The notes under the pieces are model-generated. The model ran no database searches, was not told where the DNA came from, and was given only the letters and a program-made list of their open reading frames with translations. This document shows, one piece after another, positions 1 to 12,052 of a DNA stretch of 64,000 bases (positions are counted from its first letter, which is position 1; each line of letters starts with the position of its first letter). This stretch comes from Pyrrhosoma nymphula. Taxonomy: Eukaryota; Arthropoda; Insecta; Odonata; Coenagrionidae. A program made the position numbers and the translations under genes. Location of the stretch: the NCBI GenBank assembly GCA_963573305.1, contig OY754337.1, positions 45,831,164-45,895,163 on the forward strand, read 5' to 3'.

Positions 1-2300
1 TCATCCAGTCAATGACTGCATCTTTTTTGTGAGTGAAATATTACTCTTTCTCTTCACAGCTTTATTACCTCAATAAGGGATCTTCATGCCGTTGAGAAAA
101 GCTGCAGGGATTACGATAGTAGTGCGGAATCGTTCTCATGCATAATGTCTGTCGACTGACTCCCATTTATTTTCATTTTAAGCTTAAATTAGAGCTTCCA
201 AGTTTCACTTTCGCAAATTTCTGAACTTTATCATTTTTATTTCCTTGAAATTTATGCTACGGGTCCTCTCTGGTGAACGCATTGTCATGTCGCTTCCGTC
301 GCGCCTCGGTGTAAAAGTGAAAGGATGTCGGTGAAATTCCATTCATGGAAGAAGATGAGCAGGCGGTAATGGAGGTATTGTGTTTGAGAGGAAGAGGAGG
401 ATGGGTGGGTGAAATAAATCCATTCGGAGGGGAGGAGTTGTGGGTGAAGGGTAGTGAGTATGAGTATGGAGAGGAGAATTGATTAAAAAAATAAATTATT
501 ATCGGCAGATTGATTACCAAGTTCATTTTGGAGGGACGAGATGGCGGTAATGAACTCTCCTCGGCCACTCAAAAACCCACAATGTCAACCGAAGGCTTAT
601 TTTTTTTTCCAGGGGAAGGATTAATTTCATCACGAAAAGTGAGGAGAGATTTTTTTAATGAATTGATCTTAACAAGTATGCGATGAGTGTCCAGAGGAAG
701 GAATAAACTACTTTCCTGGTCTCACTATTGTAAGGCTCAGTGCCATAGGCATGAGTATAGTAAAACTTAGTGTAACTCACCAGTGGAGTATATAAGGTCA
801 TTGAGTGTGAATCTAGCGTTGATAAGGGGACAAAGGTACCGATGGAATTCTGAAGGAGTTTTTAGAGGCACCCTCGGCCGCTCTATCCCACCCCTCTTAT
901 GAGTTTTCCTCTCCCTAGCCAACTGCTCCTCGCGAGCGAGTGCCAACGATTTCCGTTGTTCCAATAACCAAGCGCCGTTTATTGCATTTTCAGGAAATAA
1001 AAGATATAATATAAAAAAGTATAGCAGCTTTTAAAAACCTCCATGGTGGATGAACATGATAGTAAGACTGTTACTGATGTTTGTCATTGAATACAATATG
1101 ATTTTTTTTTCTGTTCATTGCAGTGATGAGCCGTGATGGCGCTTAGTCACCCATGGCTGTGATCCATTCATATGATGCTGCTTCGTGCATGAGATTTGTT
1201 CTGAAAACATCTTGTCGGTCGATCTGACGAACGTTTATCCTGAATCTCAAAGAGAGCCAGGATTGAGTTTTATAAATTGAGAGAAGCTCGTACTATATAA
1301 TGAAATAATTTTTGATTAAAAAATAATCAGACGATTTCCCATAAAGTAAGGTGCACATAGTGTTTTTTTCAATTACACACATAAAGCTAAGCATTAGCTT
1401 CCGAAAGCCTGAAACGATTGTGTTAATGCTGAATTTATGGCCACCTGTACTTGCGACGGTATATAAGATTGCAATGAATGATGAGGTAGACCGTAATGGT
1501 TTTGGTTGAATTTGGTGGAAGAAGCTCTTAAGATGAAGAATGTTAATCTTCTGAAGAACACAGGGGCTTATATGACCCAATGTATGAGAATGCTTGCAAG
1601 AATAAGACGGTATATAGGAGATCATTAGAGGAGACCTAACTTTACAGGCCTACCCCGGAGAATTTAACTCATTGTTTAATCTGCCTACCACAACAAGTAG
1701 CTGTGTAACAAGCTGTGTAACAAAAGGAACGGCAAAATCCAGGATTATGTGTGTAAAAAGCGTATAAAATATAGTTTAATTATGCAACACTAAGGTGAAA
1801 ACATCGTTTTTATACGTCAGGTTGAACGAAAGTGATGTCTCAGTTTCATATAATGGTTGCTCTTTTTAGCTACCTTTGCGATTCTCAGCCAATGGGTTCT
1901 CTAAACAAACTAGAGAACATTTTTCATTATTGTTTATACCTGCATCAGACAGGTGCTCGTCTGACTTGAGATTTTTTTTTCACAGAGAAAAGTGAAGTCA
2001 TAGCTCCCTTGATCACTATGTCGTATGCTACCTAAGATTTTTATGCTCCCACGCAATTTTTTAAGCGCTATAAAACAATAGTCCTTAAATAAATATGCTT
2101 TATGATTGATAAGCATTTAATTTAAATATTGCGGGAAATTCTACTAAAATAATTAAAATAAATTAACATTTCACTATCAAACAGTATGTATGGCAAATTT
2201 TTATTGTATCAGGGGTAAAATTTAATACCTTGTTAATAAATATGTAACGGTGCGAAGAATAGCCAAAAAGACGGAACCGTCCATTTGGTGTTTTGTAGAG
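1..2300. other. Intergenic stretch, no gene seen
   Basis: I see no recognisable coding region, RNA gene or long repeat here. The longest open frames (minus strand at 257-568 and 1293-1625) have low-complexity Ser/Pro/His-rich or hydrophobic translations with no motifs, and behave like chance frames in AT-rich DNA. A purine-rich stretch lies at about 340-490. Confidence 0.6.
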
Positions 2301-2315
2301 GAAAAGGGAAAATAA

Positions 2316-2846
2316 ATGAAAATAACCAGGTATAACCAGGTTCAGATTGCAAGCTTAAAGCTTAAAAAGCTTATCCGAGATCCGAAGCTTAAAAAAGAAG
2401 AATATTTTTCAGATGGAGCAGCTGCTCATTATAAAAACAAGTATAACATTCACAACTTATCTCTTCACAGGAAAGATTTCACAGTCTCTGCAGAATGGCA
2501 TTTCTTTGCTACGGCATGGTAAAGGGCCAAGTGACGGACTGGGAGGAACTTTGAAAAGACTAGAAGCAAGCTTCCATACGAAAATCAACTACGTACACCT
2601 ACAGATCTCTTTAACTGGGCAAATGCTCATATTTTAGGAGTGGCTTTTGGCTACTCAAAGAAAGAAGAAATTGGAAAATATTCCGATGTACTTGCGAAAA
2701 GATTTCTTCAGGCAGTTAGTATACCAGGCATTAGGGAGTTTCATGCAGCAATACCCGAATCAAATGGAGTGGTTTTAATGAAGAGACTCTCTTCGTCCAA
2801 GCATGGGACGAGGCAGGCAGGCAGGAGTAACAGGATCCTCAAATAA
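2316..2846 (+). pseudogene. Frameshifted relic of an uncharacterised multi-copy arthropod protein family (FSDGAAAHYKN type)
   Basis: Three overlapping plus-strand frames read as one broken protein. The first carries FSDGAAAHYKN followed by EWHFFATA. The frame shifts near 2512 and continues HGKGPSDGLGGTLKRL. It shifts again near 2585 and continues PTDLFNWANAHILGVAFG, then a segment with LAKRFLQAVSIPGIREFHA. The order SDG-AAA-YKN, EWHFFATSHGKGP-DG-GGT-KRL, then a TP-LF-WA block matches a family I remember as repeated 'uncharacterized protein' annotations in insect and cnidarian genomes. The acidic residues in SDG and SDGLGGT suggest an enzyme-like or transposase-like core, but that is inference. 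At least two frameshifts mean it is not functional as read. The upstream boundary is unclear and no start codon can be assigned. Confidence 0.6.
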
Positions 2847-2849
2847 AAT

Positions 2850-4725
2850 ATTTCCGAGAGGACCCCTTCCTACAAGTTAGGACATCAAATGTTTACGGAA
2901 ATCATGCTAACTTAGCAATTTTAAATTTGTTTTAAATACAAGGATTTTGCTTTCTCGTTAGTTTTCAATCGATTGTGTCGGAGTAGTTAGCAAAATATTT
3001 CGCGCATAGAAACTGCGTCACAATGGTAAATTTCTCTGCAAACATCCATTTAACAGAACAAATAACAATTGTTGTTAAAATTTATAGTTTATAATGTATT
3101 TTATCTCATATAGCCACGACCTTGAGCAATTAGGAAATTTTTAGGCTTGCATCGCGTGTCTGCTGCATGTATTCCGAATGGGGGAGCCGACGGGCCGCGC
3201 GAGAGAAAATTGTAAATGTTTAAATATTTATAAAAAACGCATTTATGAGTTGCGACTAAATTTTATTTTTGGAATAGTTAGCTGGGTATGTTTAGATTAC
3301 GAAAACAAAGTTTCGGCCGATTCTGAGATGGAGTATTTGAGAAACGTTTATTAACAATTTTTTAAACATTAGTAATTAACAACAATAGGGTATAAAAGAA
3401 AGTAATTTTTTATTGATATATTTGCATTCAATAATAATTTAGCTTTTATAAGAGTTATTAACCATTGCTGTATGACAATTAAAAGCGGAGCTATAAGGGA
3501 TAACATGATTTAAGGCTCTGATTTTTGCTAAAAATGCGAAAAAAATAAAATATGCATAATTCACTAAAAGTTTTTTTTCCACAAAACGGTTAGAGGGAAT
3601 TTAGTTTGAGTTAATATTGTACCCATACACCTATTTTTATCAAAATCTGAGACCCTAAGGGACAAACGTTTGTTGAATTGAGGTGGAATGACCCATATTT
3701 AATTTCTGGAATTAGAAAATATGCTGTATTAATAGATTCATTGGATGTAGTGTTGTGATACCCTCATTCTTTAGATTTGCAGCTGTGGCCCAATTCAAAG
3801 CTGCAGTAATTTATATCTTACAGCTGTTGAGTTTTACTCTGCGCTTGTGGAATCTAATTTAATACATATGAATATTTTTATTGTACGTTGATGGTGGGAA
3901 ACGCTTCGTTTATTAACCTCTGGAGAGAGTCCCTTTCCGAATTTTTCAAGTTCCTTGAAATAATATCTTTTAAGAAGCTGCCTTAAAGCCCAACGTAATT
4001 TGCATCTTGTTAGAACTAGTGGAAAATGATACTTTTCCGGTGTTGACAGGTGAAGTATCACATCATATTTTACCAGAAAATGTGTTAATATTTCAAAAAG
4101 GACTTTTTCCCTTTTTGATATTTTATTGCTAATGGTGTATTTTATTTGCAAAATTGTCTGTCTTAAATTAGTTTTCTTCTTAAAGCTTATATTTTCATCA
4201 AATATTCAGCAGCAAATTCGGTGCCCACAACGGCGATGCTGAGATAGAAACGCTCTCAATTTGTTCACTATATGATCATATTTTATAACTCTGAAAGGAG
4301 GATTTTTTGCCTCCTCGTTTTAGATTTATCGTTCATTGGAACTAAGCTTTTTCACCCAGCAGATATTTTACTACCTGCTGGTTATTCCAAATGCCCTTGT
4401 AAATGCAAATCATGTTTTTTTTTCCGCCACGTACATACTTCTTGATTTCCGCATTTTATTTGAGAGGTAATAATAAAGTCCTTGCTCTCACCACCCCGAA
4501 TCAAGTTATCTAACATAATTTGACAATAATTTGCTATATTTTTTAACTATCTCTGTTGGTCTGTATCAACATATTGGTGCCCTATGATATTACGGTAACT
4601 AGCTTCACAAAGCGTGGTCAGAAAATGTCTATCCTCCGTCCTATTTTGCATTTTATTTAGGGGGCATTCAGTCAACTGGCAGTGTCACACGGTGCTCTAC
4701 ATGAAATATATTTCGTAACAGTTCC
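2850..4725. other. AT-rich stretch, no gene seen
   Basis: Very AT-rich sequence with poly-A and poly-T runs. A small GC-rich patch lies at about 3180-3205. The minus frame at 3834-4151 has no recognisable motif. Part of the left end could be 3' flank of the relic at 2316-2846, but nothing in the sequence proves it. Confidence 0.5.
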
Positions 4726-4729
4726 ATTA

Positions 4730-4995
4730 CATATGTGCAAATTTTCTTCTAAACGCGAAATAATGCAATTTTTATCATTATAAATGTTGTTTACACAATT
4801 ATCAAGGTGTAACGGTGAGTTAAACATTCCAAAAAAATCACATTTATATATAATTTCGTCTACTTTCCGAATGCCACGCCGAAAACTAGCCATAACATGC
4901 TTTGATTTAAAGTAAAAAAAAGATATATTTCTTGTATCATTACCATGAATACGTATATGGCGAGTTCCAACGCATAAACATATTCACTCAAATGC
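4730..4995 (+). repeat. Divergent third copy of a dispersed repeat
   Basis: This stretch aligns, with many substitutions and small gaps, to the better matched copies at 5817-6028 and 8243-8530. Shared landmarks, in order, are an AAACG(C/T)GA-TAATA segment, a TTGTTTACA/TTGCTTACAAA segment, TTTCGTCTAC, a TACCACGC/TGCCACGC-GAAAA block, and, shared only with the 8.2-kb copy, TTGTATCATT and a CAAATGCACTC-like end. It is the oldest of the three copies by divergence. No coding potential is visible, and the repeat class is unknown. Confidence 0.5.
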
Positions 4996-5199
4996 AGCGT
5001 GGTCCTAGAATTGTTTTTCGAATTACCTGGAAAATTATATAAATATGCACTAAATAGCCCTCATTTACATGAACTCAATTACTCACTCAAGCTACCTTTT
5101 ACCAGAATTTCTACTCTCGCTATTGCATGCCTAGTTCACCACTTACGGTTCTGCAGTCTACAGAAACATCGCAGCCGAAGCCATTGCCGCATACCTACC

Positions 5200-5660
5200 C
5201 ATTTATCCGCAGTGCGTAATCGCTGCGTTTTAAAGGCTCTCAAGGCATCCTTGGGGGATTTTCGATGGGAGCGCTTCTTCCGTTCACCGAAGTTTTGCTC
5301 TTTGTTTCCAGTCAGCGTGGCGCCTCTTACCTTCCTCCCATTTTCTCTCCATCTCTCCGCCTCCCCACTCCTCCCACTCTCCACTCCCCTCGCTGCCGCC
5401 CTGCCACCTGGTGGCGGAATTGGGAAATCCGACAAGGATTCTCCTCTTTAATGTGTCTCGGTGAGATCCGTGAGAAGAGGCTCAAGGTGTCCCGGAGACA
5501 CACGTAGTTGAGTGTGGCTCCACCCGCGGCAAAGCGTCATCTCTCATCCGCTTCCGATCGACACAAAGCCCTACGGGTACGCTTTCCGGAGTAGCGAGTG
5601 TTGTTTTCGTCGGGAAAACTTTAGAACAATTTGAATCGGTCAAAGAACCAGAATATCGGG
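5200..5660. other. GC- and CpG-richer pocket, possible promoter or 5' exon
   Basis: Against an AT-rich background this stretch is noticeably richer in G, C and CpG (for example around 5395-5415 and 5520-5600). It contains TCAGT-type initiator-like words near 5679. Overlapping frames occur on both strands (4999-5451 plus, 5136-5435 minus), with Ser/Pro/Leu-rich or Arg-rich translations and no domain motifs, so I do not call a CDS. It could be a promoter or 5'UTR of an unseen gene, or a remnant of an element. The evidence is base composition only. Confidence 0.25.
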
Positions 5661-5816
5661 GAGATCACTGTGTGGAATTCAGTCAGATAGATATATATTT
5701 TTAGCAATCAGGTATTTAATCAGTCAAAATATTTGGTCAGATAGTAAATAAGTTTTAAATCAGTCAAGGTTCCAAGAAGGAGTCTCATCCGTCACTTTTT
5801 AACGAAGTTTACGTTA

Positions 5817-6028
5817 TAATTTGATTATTTGTTTACGTACTTTTTTAAACGTGATATAATATATTTCTAATTATTTTAATTGTTGCTTACAAACATCACG
5901 ATGTCTTTTTGATTAAGATGTGTTTACGATAAGTCTAATATTCGAAAACAACATATTTCAATATAATTTCGTCTACATTTTGAATACCACGCTGAAAAAT
6001 ATAGTCATAACCTTCTTTGGTACAGGAT
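5817..6028 (+). repeat. Dispersed direct repeat, copy 2 (212 bp)
   Basis: Nearly identical to 8243-8454, beginning AATTTGATTATTTG and ending TTTGGTACAGGA. I count about five differences by eye, mainly around the ATCACGATG/ATCAAGATG segment and one A/G change in CAATATAATTTCG. Similarity stops at 6028, where this copy runs into unrelated sequence, while the 8.2-kb copy continues in a way that matches the older copy at 4.7 kb. This copy is therefore truncated on its right side relative to the family. Confidence 0.85.
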
Positions 6029-6029
6029 A

Positions 6030-7400
6030 ACCCCAGAACTGAGTGAATCTAAGTGGTGTTGTTCTGTTGAAAGTAAGAAAATAATAAAAAAATTAAGAAT
6101 ACGACTAGTTTAAAAAAAATGATAAATGTTCCCCATTATTACCTCCTGTACTCTCCCTGTACTGCTGCATCAAACCTCAAACAGCTTAAATCCTTTCCGT
6201 ACGGTGCCTAGCACTCTTTCTTTTGACTTACGTTCCGTTGATGCCATTGTCCCTACACCTCTATAACTTAGGCATCAACCACAACTCACAAGCCTCCAAT
6301 ATCTATCCACTACAACCACTCTCCGGCACTGAAATTGGACACGTTTGTCCTCAAGTTTTACCAGGTGGTAGATAATTTTAAGCTTTTTTAAGGAAAGTTA
6401 GTCATTTATCTTTGGAATTAAACTCAGGTCGCTGTCCATTGAAATTAAAATGATAATCTTAGGGCAGCAATAGGAAGCATACGCATAAGTTATATATCCG
6501 AGTAGTCAGCGATCCAGCGTCTTCTGTAATGTTACTTAATCAGGATGCGATATTAATGGTACATCAACCGTGCCTTTTGACCAGCACAAATTCTGTAATT
6601 AGAGTTTCACCGAGGTTTTAAAGGAACTAGTTGATCCCAAGTACGGAAAGCAAAACCTTAAAGTACGTGTATAAATTCACATGGTACCATTTTTTCAGGG
6701 TTTTTTTGCATTGAATGTTTCCTTAACTGCTCTGCTATTCTGGAATACATATCATTCATCTGCGTGTGGAATACTCAAGCCAGATTTAATTAGAAAAATA
6801 AAAACAGACTCAAATACGCAAGCTTTAACTTTATGATATGAAATACCTAATGGACATAAAACGTGTGTTCATCAGAATATACCTAAGACTTAGTAAGGTT
6901 TGCTTTTCGGCGAGGCTTCTGCAATTTGGGAGGCCAAAAGTTCCAATAAGTTGGCAGAGACATTTAGGATCATTTAAGAAACGAAAATAGGCCGGAGAGA
7001 AACCTCGAAATAAATCTTTTTTTGAATGGAAGGCACCAAGGGAAATTCATTTTAATATACCATGTATTGAACAGAGTATTTCATCTAATCATTTCTCTAT
7101 ATGGAACCTATAAAGGAATCGGAGTTCCATTTAAGGAAATTTGCACCTACGCCCTCTGAATGGGAGGACAGCACCTTAGTCTCCGCACTAATCCGTTCCT
7201 CCAATCTACTTTAAGGATTAATTTTCAGTATTCTGCTTCGTCTTTCTGTATTAGGCAAAAATCCTATTTTTACTTTATTCAACATTGGTGTTTCCATATC
7301 TTACGTGGACGTCAGCGTGGAAGTTTACCACTGTATATTTCCATATATTTTGCATTCTTCCTTTATGCATTATTTCTTATATATCTAACCTTATTTTATA
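6030..7400. other. No gene seen
   Basis: AT-rich sequence without recognisable coding motifs on either strand and with no long repeat found by eye. Confidence 0.5.
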
Positions 7401-7401
7401 A

Positions 7402-7480
7402 TAATGTTCATGTCCTGCATATTTTAAGAACAAGTACTAATACGTACGTGTTCTTAAAAATATGCAGGACATGAACATTA
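7402..7480. repeat. Near-perfect inverted repeat (hairpin, about 31-bp arms)
   Basis: The left arm (7402-7432) begins TAATGTTCATGTCCTGCATA, and the right arm (7449-7480) is its reverse complement with one extra A. The loop is about 16 nt, contains AGTACTAATACGTAC, and is itself partly self-complementary. The arms are nearly unmutated, which suggests a recent snap-back event or a small hairpin element. It overlaps the end of an unremarkable open frame and encodes nothing visible. Confidence 0.85.
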
Positions 7481-8242
7481 ATACAAGATAATGTTGCATT
7501 ATTAATATATCTTTTAGTAAAGGTTACGACGCTTGGAGGCGTGTAAACACTACGTCATCAGGAATCCGGGCGATGGCGTCACTGAGCGGTCTGGCTAACA
7601 GCAGTAGGATGCGTTTCCTTGCAAGGCTCGGATTGTTTTTCGTAATTTGACGGAATTATTAATCTCCCATACGAAAGACAATGAGCTAGTATGTATGGAT
7701 CCTTCAGGTTGAAATGCGTTTAATTAAATTAGAGAAGCAATACCATGCGGTGATGTCAAGCCACCGAGGTGCCGTTTTAGATCACGTGACTTTTTTCAAA
7801 TTTTTCATTTAAACCTGCGGTTGATGAATTCACATGTGTATTAATTATATGTTTTAGTTCTTTTTTGTCGTGAACACAGCTTAAAGAAGAGAAATAAATT
7901 TAATACTTAATTCTCATTTTTATATGTCCATCACTTCATACACAGAACATCTATACGGATGGATTATTACGGAGGAGTTGGAAAAACTTATGTTTGCATG
8001 AGACTACTTCAACGCCAATCGTAAAAAAATGCGACAAGGAAGCGTATAAATGAGCCTAATTTTCCCAAACTGTGACATTCGACTGCCACGATTAAGTATA
8101 ATGTATATTCGTGTTAGCATTTAGGAGTCTTGTTATCATGGAAATTATTTGTTGGGCCTACCAAAAGACCAAGCATTAGGTTGTTTTTTTACTCGACTGT
8201 ATCAAATTGCATTTAACGTTATAAATAGCTTCTAAGACGTTT

Positions 8243-8530
8243 TAATTTGATTATTTGTTTACGTACTTTTTTAAACGTGATATAATATATTTCTAATTAT
8301 TTTAATTGTTGCTTACAAACATCAAGATGTCTTTGTGATCAAGATGTGTTTACGATAAGTCTAATATTCGAAAACAACATATTTCAATATAGTTTCGTCT
8401 ACATTTTGAATACCACGCTGAAAAATATAGTCATAACCTTCTTTGGTACAGGAAAACATTTAAAATGCAAATATTTGTATCATTTTCATAATACCCTGCA
8501 TGGTTCCAAAGCAAAAACAAATGCACTCTA
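8243..8530 (+). repeat. Dispersed direct repeat, copy 3 (longest)
   Basis: Positions 8243-8454 repeat 5817-6028 at roughly 97-98% identity by eye. The following 75 bp (TTGTATCATT, then a CAAATGCACTC-like end) match only the diverged copy at 4.7-5.0 kb, so this copy best shows the family's full extent. The 77-aa plus frame across it (8346-8579) looks fortuitous. No terminal inverted repeats are evident. Confidence 0.75.
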
Positions 8531-8534
8531 TGAC

Positions 8535-10605
8535 ACGTGGGAAAAAGACGTTTTTTTCGCCTTACTTATAAACTATTAAAATGGCACTCAATAACCCAAG
8601 ATTACCGCTCTAGCCCCATTACGTCATTGCACCAAGTAACTGGTCGGATCAACAGATATTCTGTAACTAAACACCTCACTTATCAAGTTTCTGTCACTTT
8701 ATAGTTAATGAAAGTTTTATTTCTTTAATTATAAATGCTCCTCTTTTGTGACAACTATAATTTGAGGAATTATGCATAAACGTAGGTGTTGCACATCAAC
8801 AGCCATCAATCCGAAGATTGTTAAGCTGCCGCACTCCACTCCTCTCGGCTAACGGGTTCGTATCCATCGTATTTTCCCAATTTTTTCCAACATTTGCCTT
8901 CCTCGATAATTTTTCACATTTGTTTTCTCTCCATCATTGTTTTCTATATATTTTCTCTCCTTTGTTAAGAATATTTTATGTCGCGGATTGTATCTATAAG
9001 TTTTGTCTCTTCTTTCTTCTTTCTTTCTTGCTGAGTAAACTTCCTTTATTTCCAATTCTTTCTTAAGACTTCCTACTATTGACGATTTTATTCTTATGCT
9101 TTTTATATCATTTATTTGATTTTGACTAAGCAGACAATAGCAAATCAGTTGTTACTGGTATTTTTTGTATGAGCTTTACTTGTTTCTTCGGATTTCCTCC
9201 TTATATGCTAATTGATTAGTATTATTAGTTCTCCTCCCAAGAAAATCGTGTATGTTGTGATTTTCTCTCAAATTTCTTATTTTAATTTTCGCAAGGGTGA
9301 CAACTCCCAAGAACTCCATTTAGCTTAAGCTTTGGTATCAAAATATAGTAAATGATATCATTCCAGATCCATCTTTCAAGGCATTTGTATCTTTCAGAAA
9401 TTTTAGTTTGTCGTCTCAAAATATTAACCTTTACTGCATGGCCATATAGTATCTTTAGTGTTGCGCAAAGAGTAACAAGGATAAAATGCGCAAGAAAAGA
9501 CATATCTTACGTGCAGTACTTCTTATTCCTACCTTAGGCACCCTCATTGAACATGAAACGGGAAAAAGTACCTTGAACTGTATCCAAGAAGATAATAAAA
9601 TTAATAATACTACGTAAATGGAGGATCTGCTCCAGGACCTTGGCCTATGGACCCTAGCGTCCATACATGCCTACAGGCATTAGTTTGAGAATCATGCAAT
9701 TAAAAAAAAACTCTTCGCCGAACTATATATTCAACCATGAAAAGTAACAAAATACAAATACATTTTTAATCGGATATTAAACCATTATGCAATAAACATT
9801 AATAAAAAACTATACAACAAATATTAAGACAGAATTTCAACTAGTAATAGAAAAAGACACTTCGACCAATTAAAATAAAGATGAAATAAAACAAAATAAT
9901 TGAAATAACCCGTAAAAGTACAGAGATAGAAAATATGCTTTTGTTTTCACCCAATATCACAATAATGTTTTCTGTACAAGTACGTGAATATTGTTATTTA
10001 ATTTCATTAGGATATTGATAATGCGATCCGTCACTTACTCAAATCATTCTTTTTGATCATGGTTCTCTTCAATCTTTCCCCAAAGTTCAAACTTTTCCCC
10101 AAACTTCATTCTCAGTCTCCTGTTATCTGTCTCATTTCCGTTCCATTCTCAAAGCCATGTCTCAATTTTTCCATTCATTCTCTTCCACCGTCTCCATCTC
10201 CAATCCCTCTCTATTTTCCCGGAATAGAACTCGTCCTACCGATCTTATTCGGCGAGTTTTCATTTCCGCATTTCTCCTTCACCCGTTGCGGATATTGCCT
10301 CTCTTACCCGCATGGGAATTGGAAGAGAATTTCTTGTCTTGGCTCTAATTATTGTCTGTATTTTGTGTCGTTTCCTGCGGAACTTGAACTATTATACAAC
10401 GATTATAATGGATTTTTTTACATTCCTGACATTTTTTACAATGAGAGCATCTACTATTGGTGCAGTCAAAGAAATGCAAACACCTGATGTTTTTCACTCA
10501 GAAATGAGGAACTAATAACTATAGTGTATCCGATTATCTGGTGATAACGTCATTCTTATTGCTCTTTAATACATAATTGCTCTTAAGACATTCGATGTTT
10601 TTAAA
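8535..10605. other. No gene seen
   Basis: Overlapping sense and antisense frames at 8818-9066, 9282-9664 and 10053-10515 are pyrimidine- or AT-biased with no motifs. They are most simply explained as chance frames. Confidence 0.5.
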
Positions 10606-10606
10606 T

Positions 10607-10860
10607 GTGAAAATGAAAAACTTTTAACTTAGTTGTTCCATAAAGATGTATTTATTTGCACGACCCCGGGTTTCAATGTTCAACTACGTAATACTACTAC
10701 AAAAATGTTCAATGTACGCTCTACTTCAACGTCTACGTACGTTCAATGTACTACTACAACATCAGGTCTGATGATGACGTTGTAATACATCGAAACCCGG
10801 GTCGTGCAAATAAACAGATCATTGTGGAACCACCAAGTTAAAATTTTTCCCTTTTCCTAA
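10607..10860. repeat. Inverted pair of hammerhead-like repeats (A minus, B plus)
   Basis: Two copies of one repeat face away from each other. Copy A reads on the minus strand from about 10705 to 10607. Copy B reads on the plus strand from about 10745 to 10860. Both contain GAAACCCGGG(G)TCGTGC, then AAATAAA, then a TTCCACAA/TTCCATAA-type segment and a TTAAAA tail. The spacer has repeated TTCAATGT and ACTACTAC words. A third copy lies at 32697-32790 on the minus strand. The arms are about 60 bp and 80-85% matched, so this is an old pair. Confidence 0.75.
10760..10815 (+). ncRNA. Hammerhead ribozyme-like motif (copy B)
   Basis: Elements of a type I hammerhead appear in order. CTGATGA lies at 10768-10774. 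A potential stem II pairs GACGT (10776-10780) with ACATC (10787-10791); four of five pairs form, and the mismatch fits CG-to-CA decay. GAAA follows at 10792-10795. The self-complementary ACCCGGGT would form a very short stem III and ends in GTC, the usual cleavage triplet, at 10801-10803. Hammerheads with very short stem III are known in Penelope-like retroelements, so a Penelope-type repeat is my preferred source. Stem I is poor here and one unpaired T follows CTGATGA, so activity is doubtful. Confidence 0.35.
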
Positions 10861-11311
10861 TGACTAAGTTATACCAAGTTACGCCTGATACTACCGGAAA
10901 TGTTTGCTTAATTAATGTAATTCAATATTAATTATTACGGACTGAGAATAGGTAAATAGTTTTTGAAAGAAATGAATAATCAATATGCTGGTAGATGCAA
11001 AATGCAGGTGGACTTGATAAATCGAAAACCCACGCATTGTATTTTACATAGTGGTTTTATTAATCGCATTGCGGGGGATTACTCAGTTTCTCTCTCATAA
11101 TCAACTTATGGGCATAATAGAAAGTATTTGAACGCCCTTATGTTATTTATCCTTGCAGCTGTTTCGATCATCAAATTTGAAGGAGGGATCTTTGTTATAT
11201 CTCTTTCTCTCACCTCCTTAAAGTTAATTTTATATGTATATATATACATACATTCATAGGAAAATGGAAATGGATAGGTACACATAAAAGGACGAACACA
11301 TATAAAATTAT

Positions 11312-11317
11312 ACACTA

Positions 11318-11375
<58 letters not shown>

Positions 11376-11381
11376 TAGTGT
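11312..11381. repeat. (AT)n microsatellite inside a palindrome
   Basis: About 50 bp of alternating AT (roughly 11321-11370) is flanked by ACACTATAATTAT on the left and its exact reverse complement on the right. The whole tract is one perfect palindrome able to extrude as a cruciform. No coding potential. Confidence 0.9.
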
Positions 11382-12052
11382 CATTGGATTGCGATGGAGG
11401 CAGAATAAACAGAATGTTATTTAATTATAAAAGGTATTATCGTTACTTTAGCATGGGAATTTAAGCTCTTCATCTTTCCCATTGTGTTACAAGGAGTCGC
11501 TCAATTAACAAATATTTGTTGACCGTTGTATATGGAGAAGAAGCCTCATTTTGATAAGGTGGAAATATTTTTGTTTCTATACAAATTAGTTCATGAATTA
11601 TGCTTATATGCCGTTGGTATATGGAGTTTGTATTTTTCTGTAGAAGTTCATTATGCCTGTTACTCACGGTAAAATTTTCCATAAAAAGTTTTATAAACAT
11701 TTATTGCAAGTTTTATGAATCGTACGTAAAACGTACTTGCTTGCTCACGTTAAAAATATTTATTAATCCGCATTGTCCTGCCATCTATGAGACGCTTTGT
11801 GAACACGTGAAGTGATAAATGCACTCTCTTTTAAATTGCTGTTAGGTTAAAAACTATATGTCTTGTTTATTTACTTACTTTCTGATCACACTCAACGGTG
11901 CTAAGGCTCTAACGCATTCTTCTAACTAGAAGGATACTGCCTCAACGTTCCATGAACTTCCAGCCATGTTTGTGTACGTTGTCCTTGTTTGGCTTCCCAT
12001 GTATACTAGATTATAATCAACGCGATGAGCGGAACATCTCGTTGGTTGTTGC

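Noticed and set aside
257..568. 103-residue minus-strand open frame rich in Ser, Pro and His
   Set aside because: Low-complexity composition from a purine-rich DNA strand, no motif, and no splice or promoter context.
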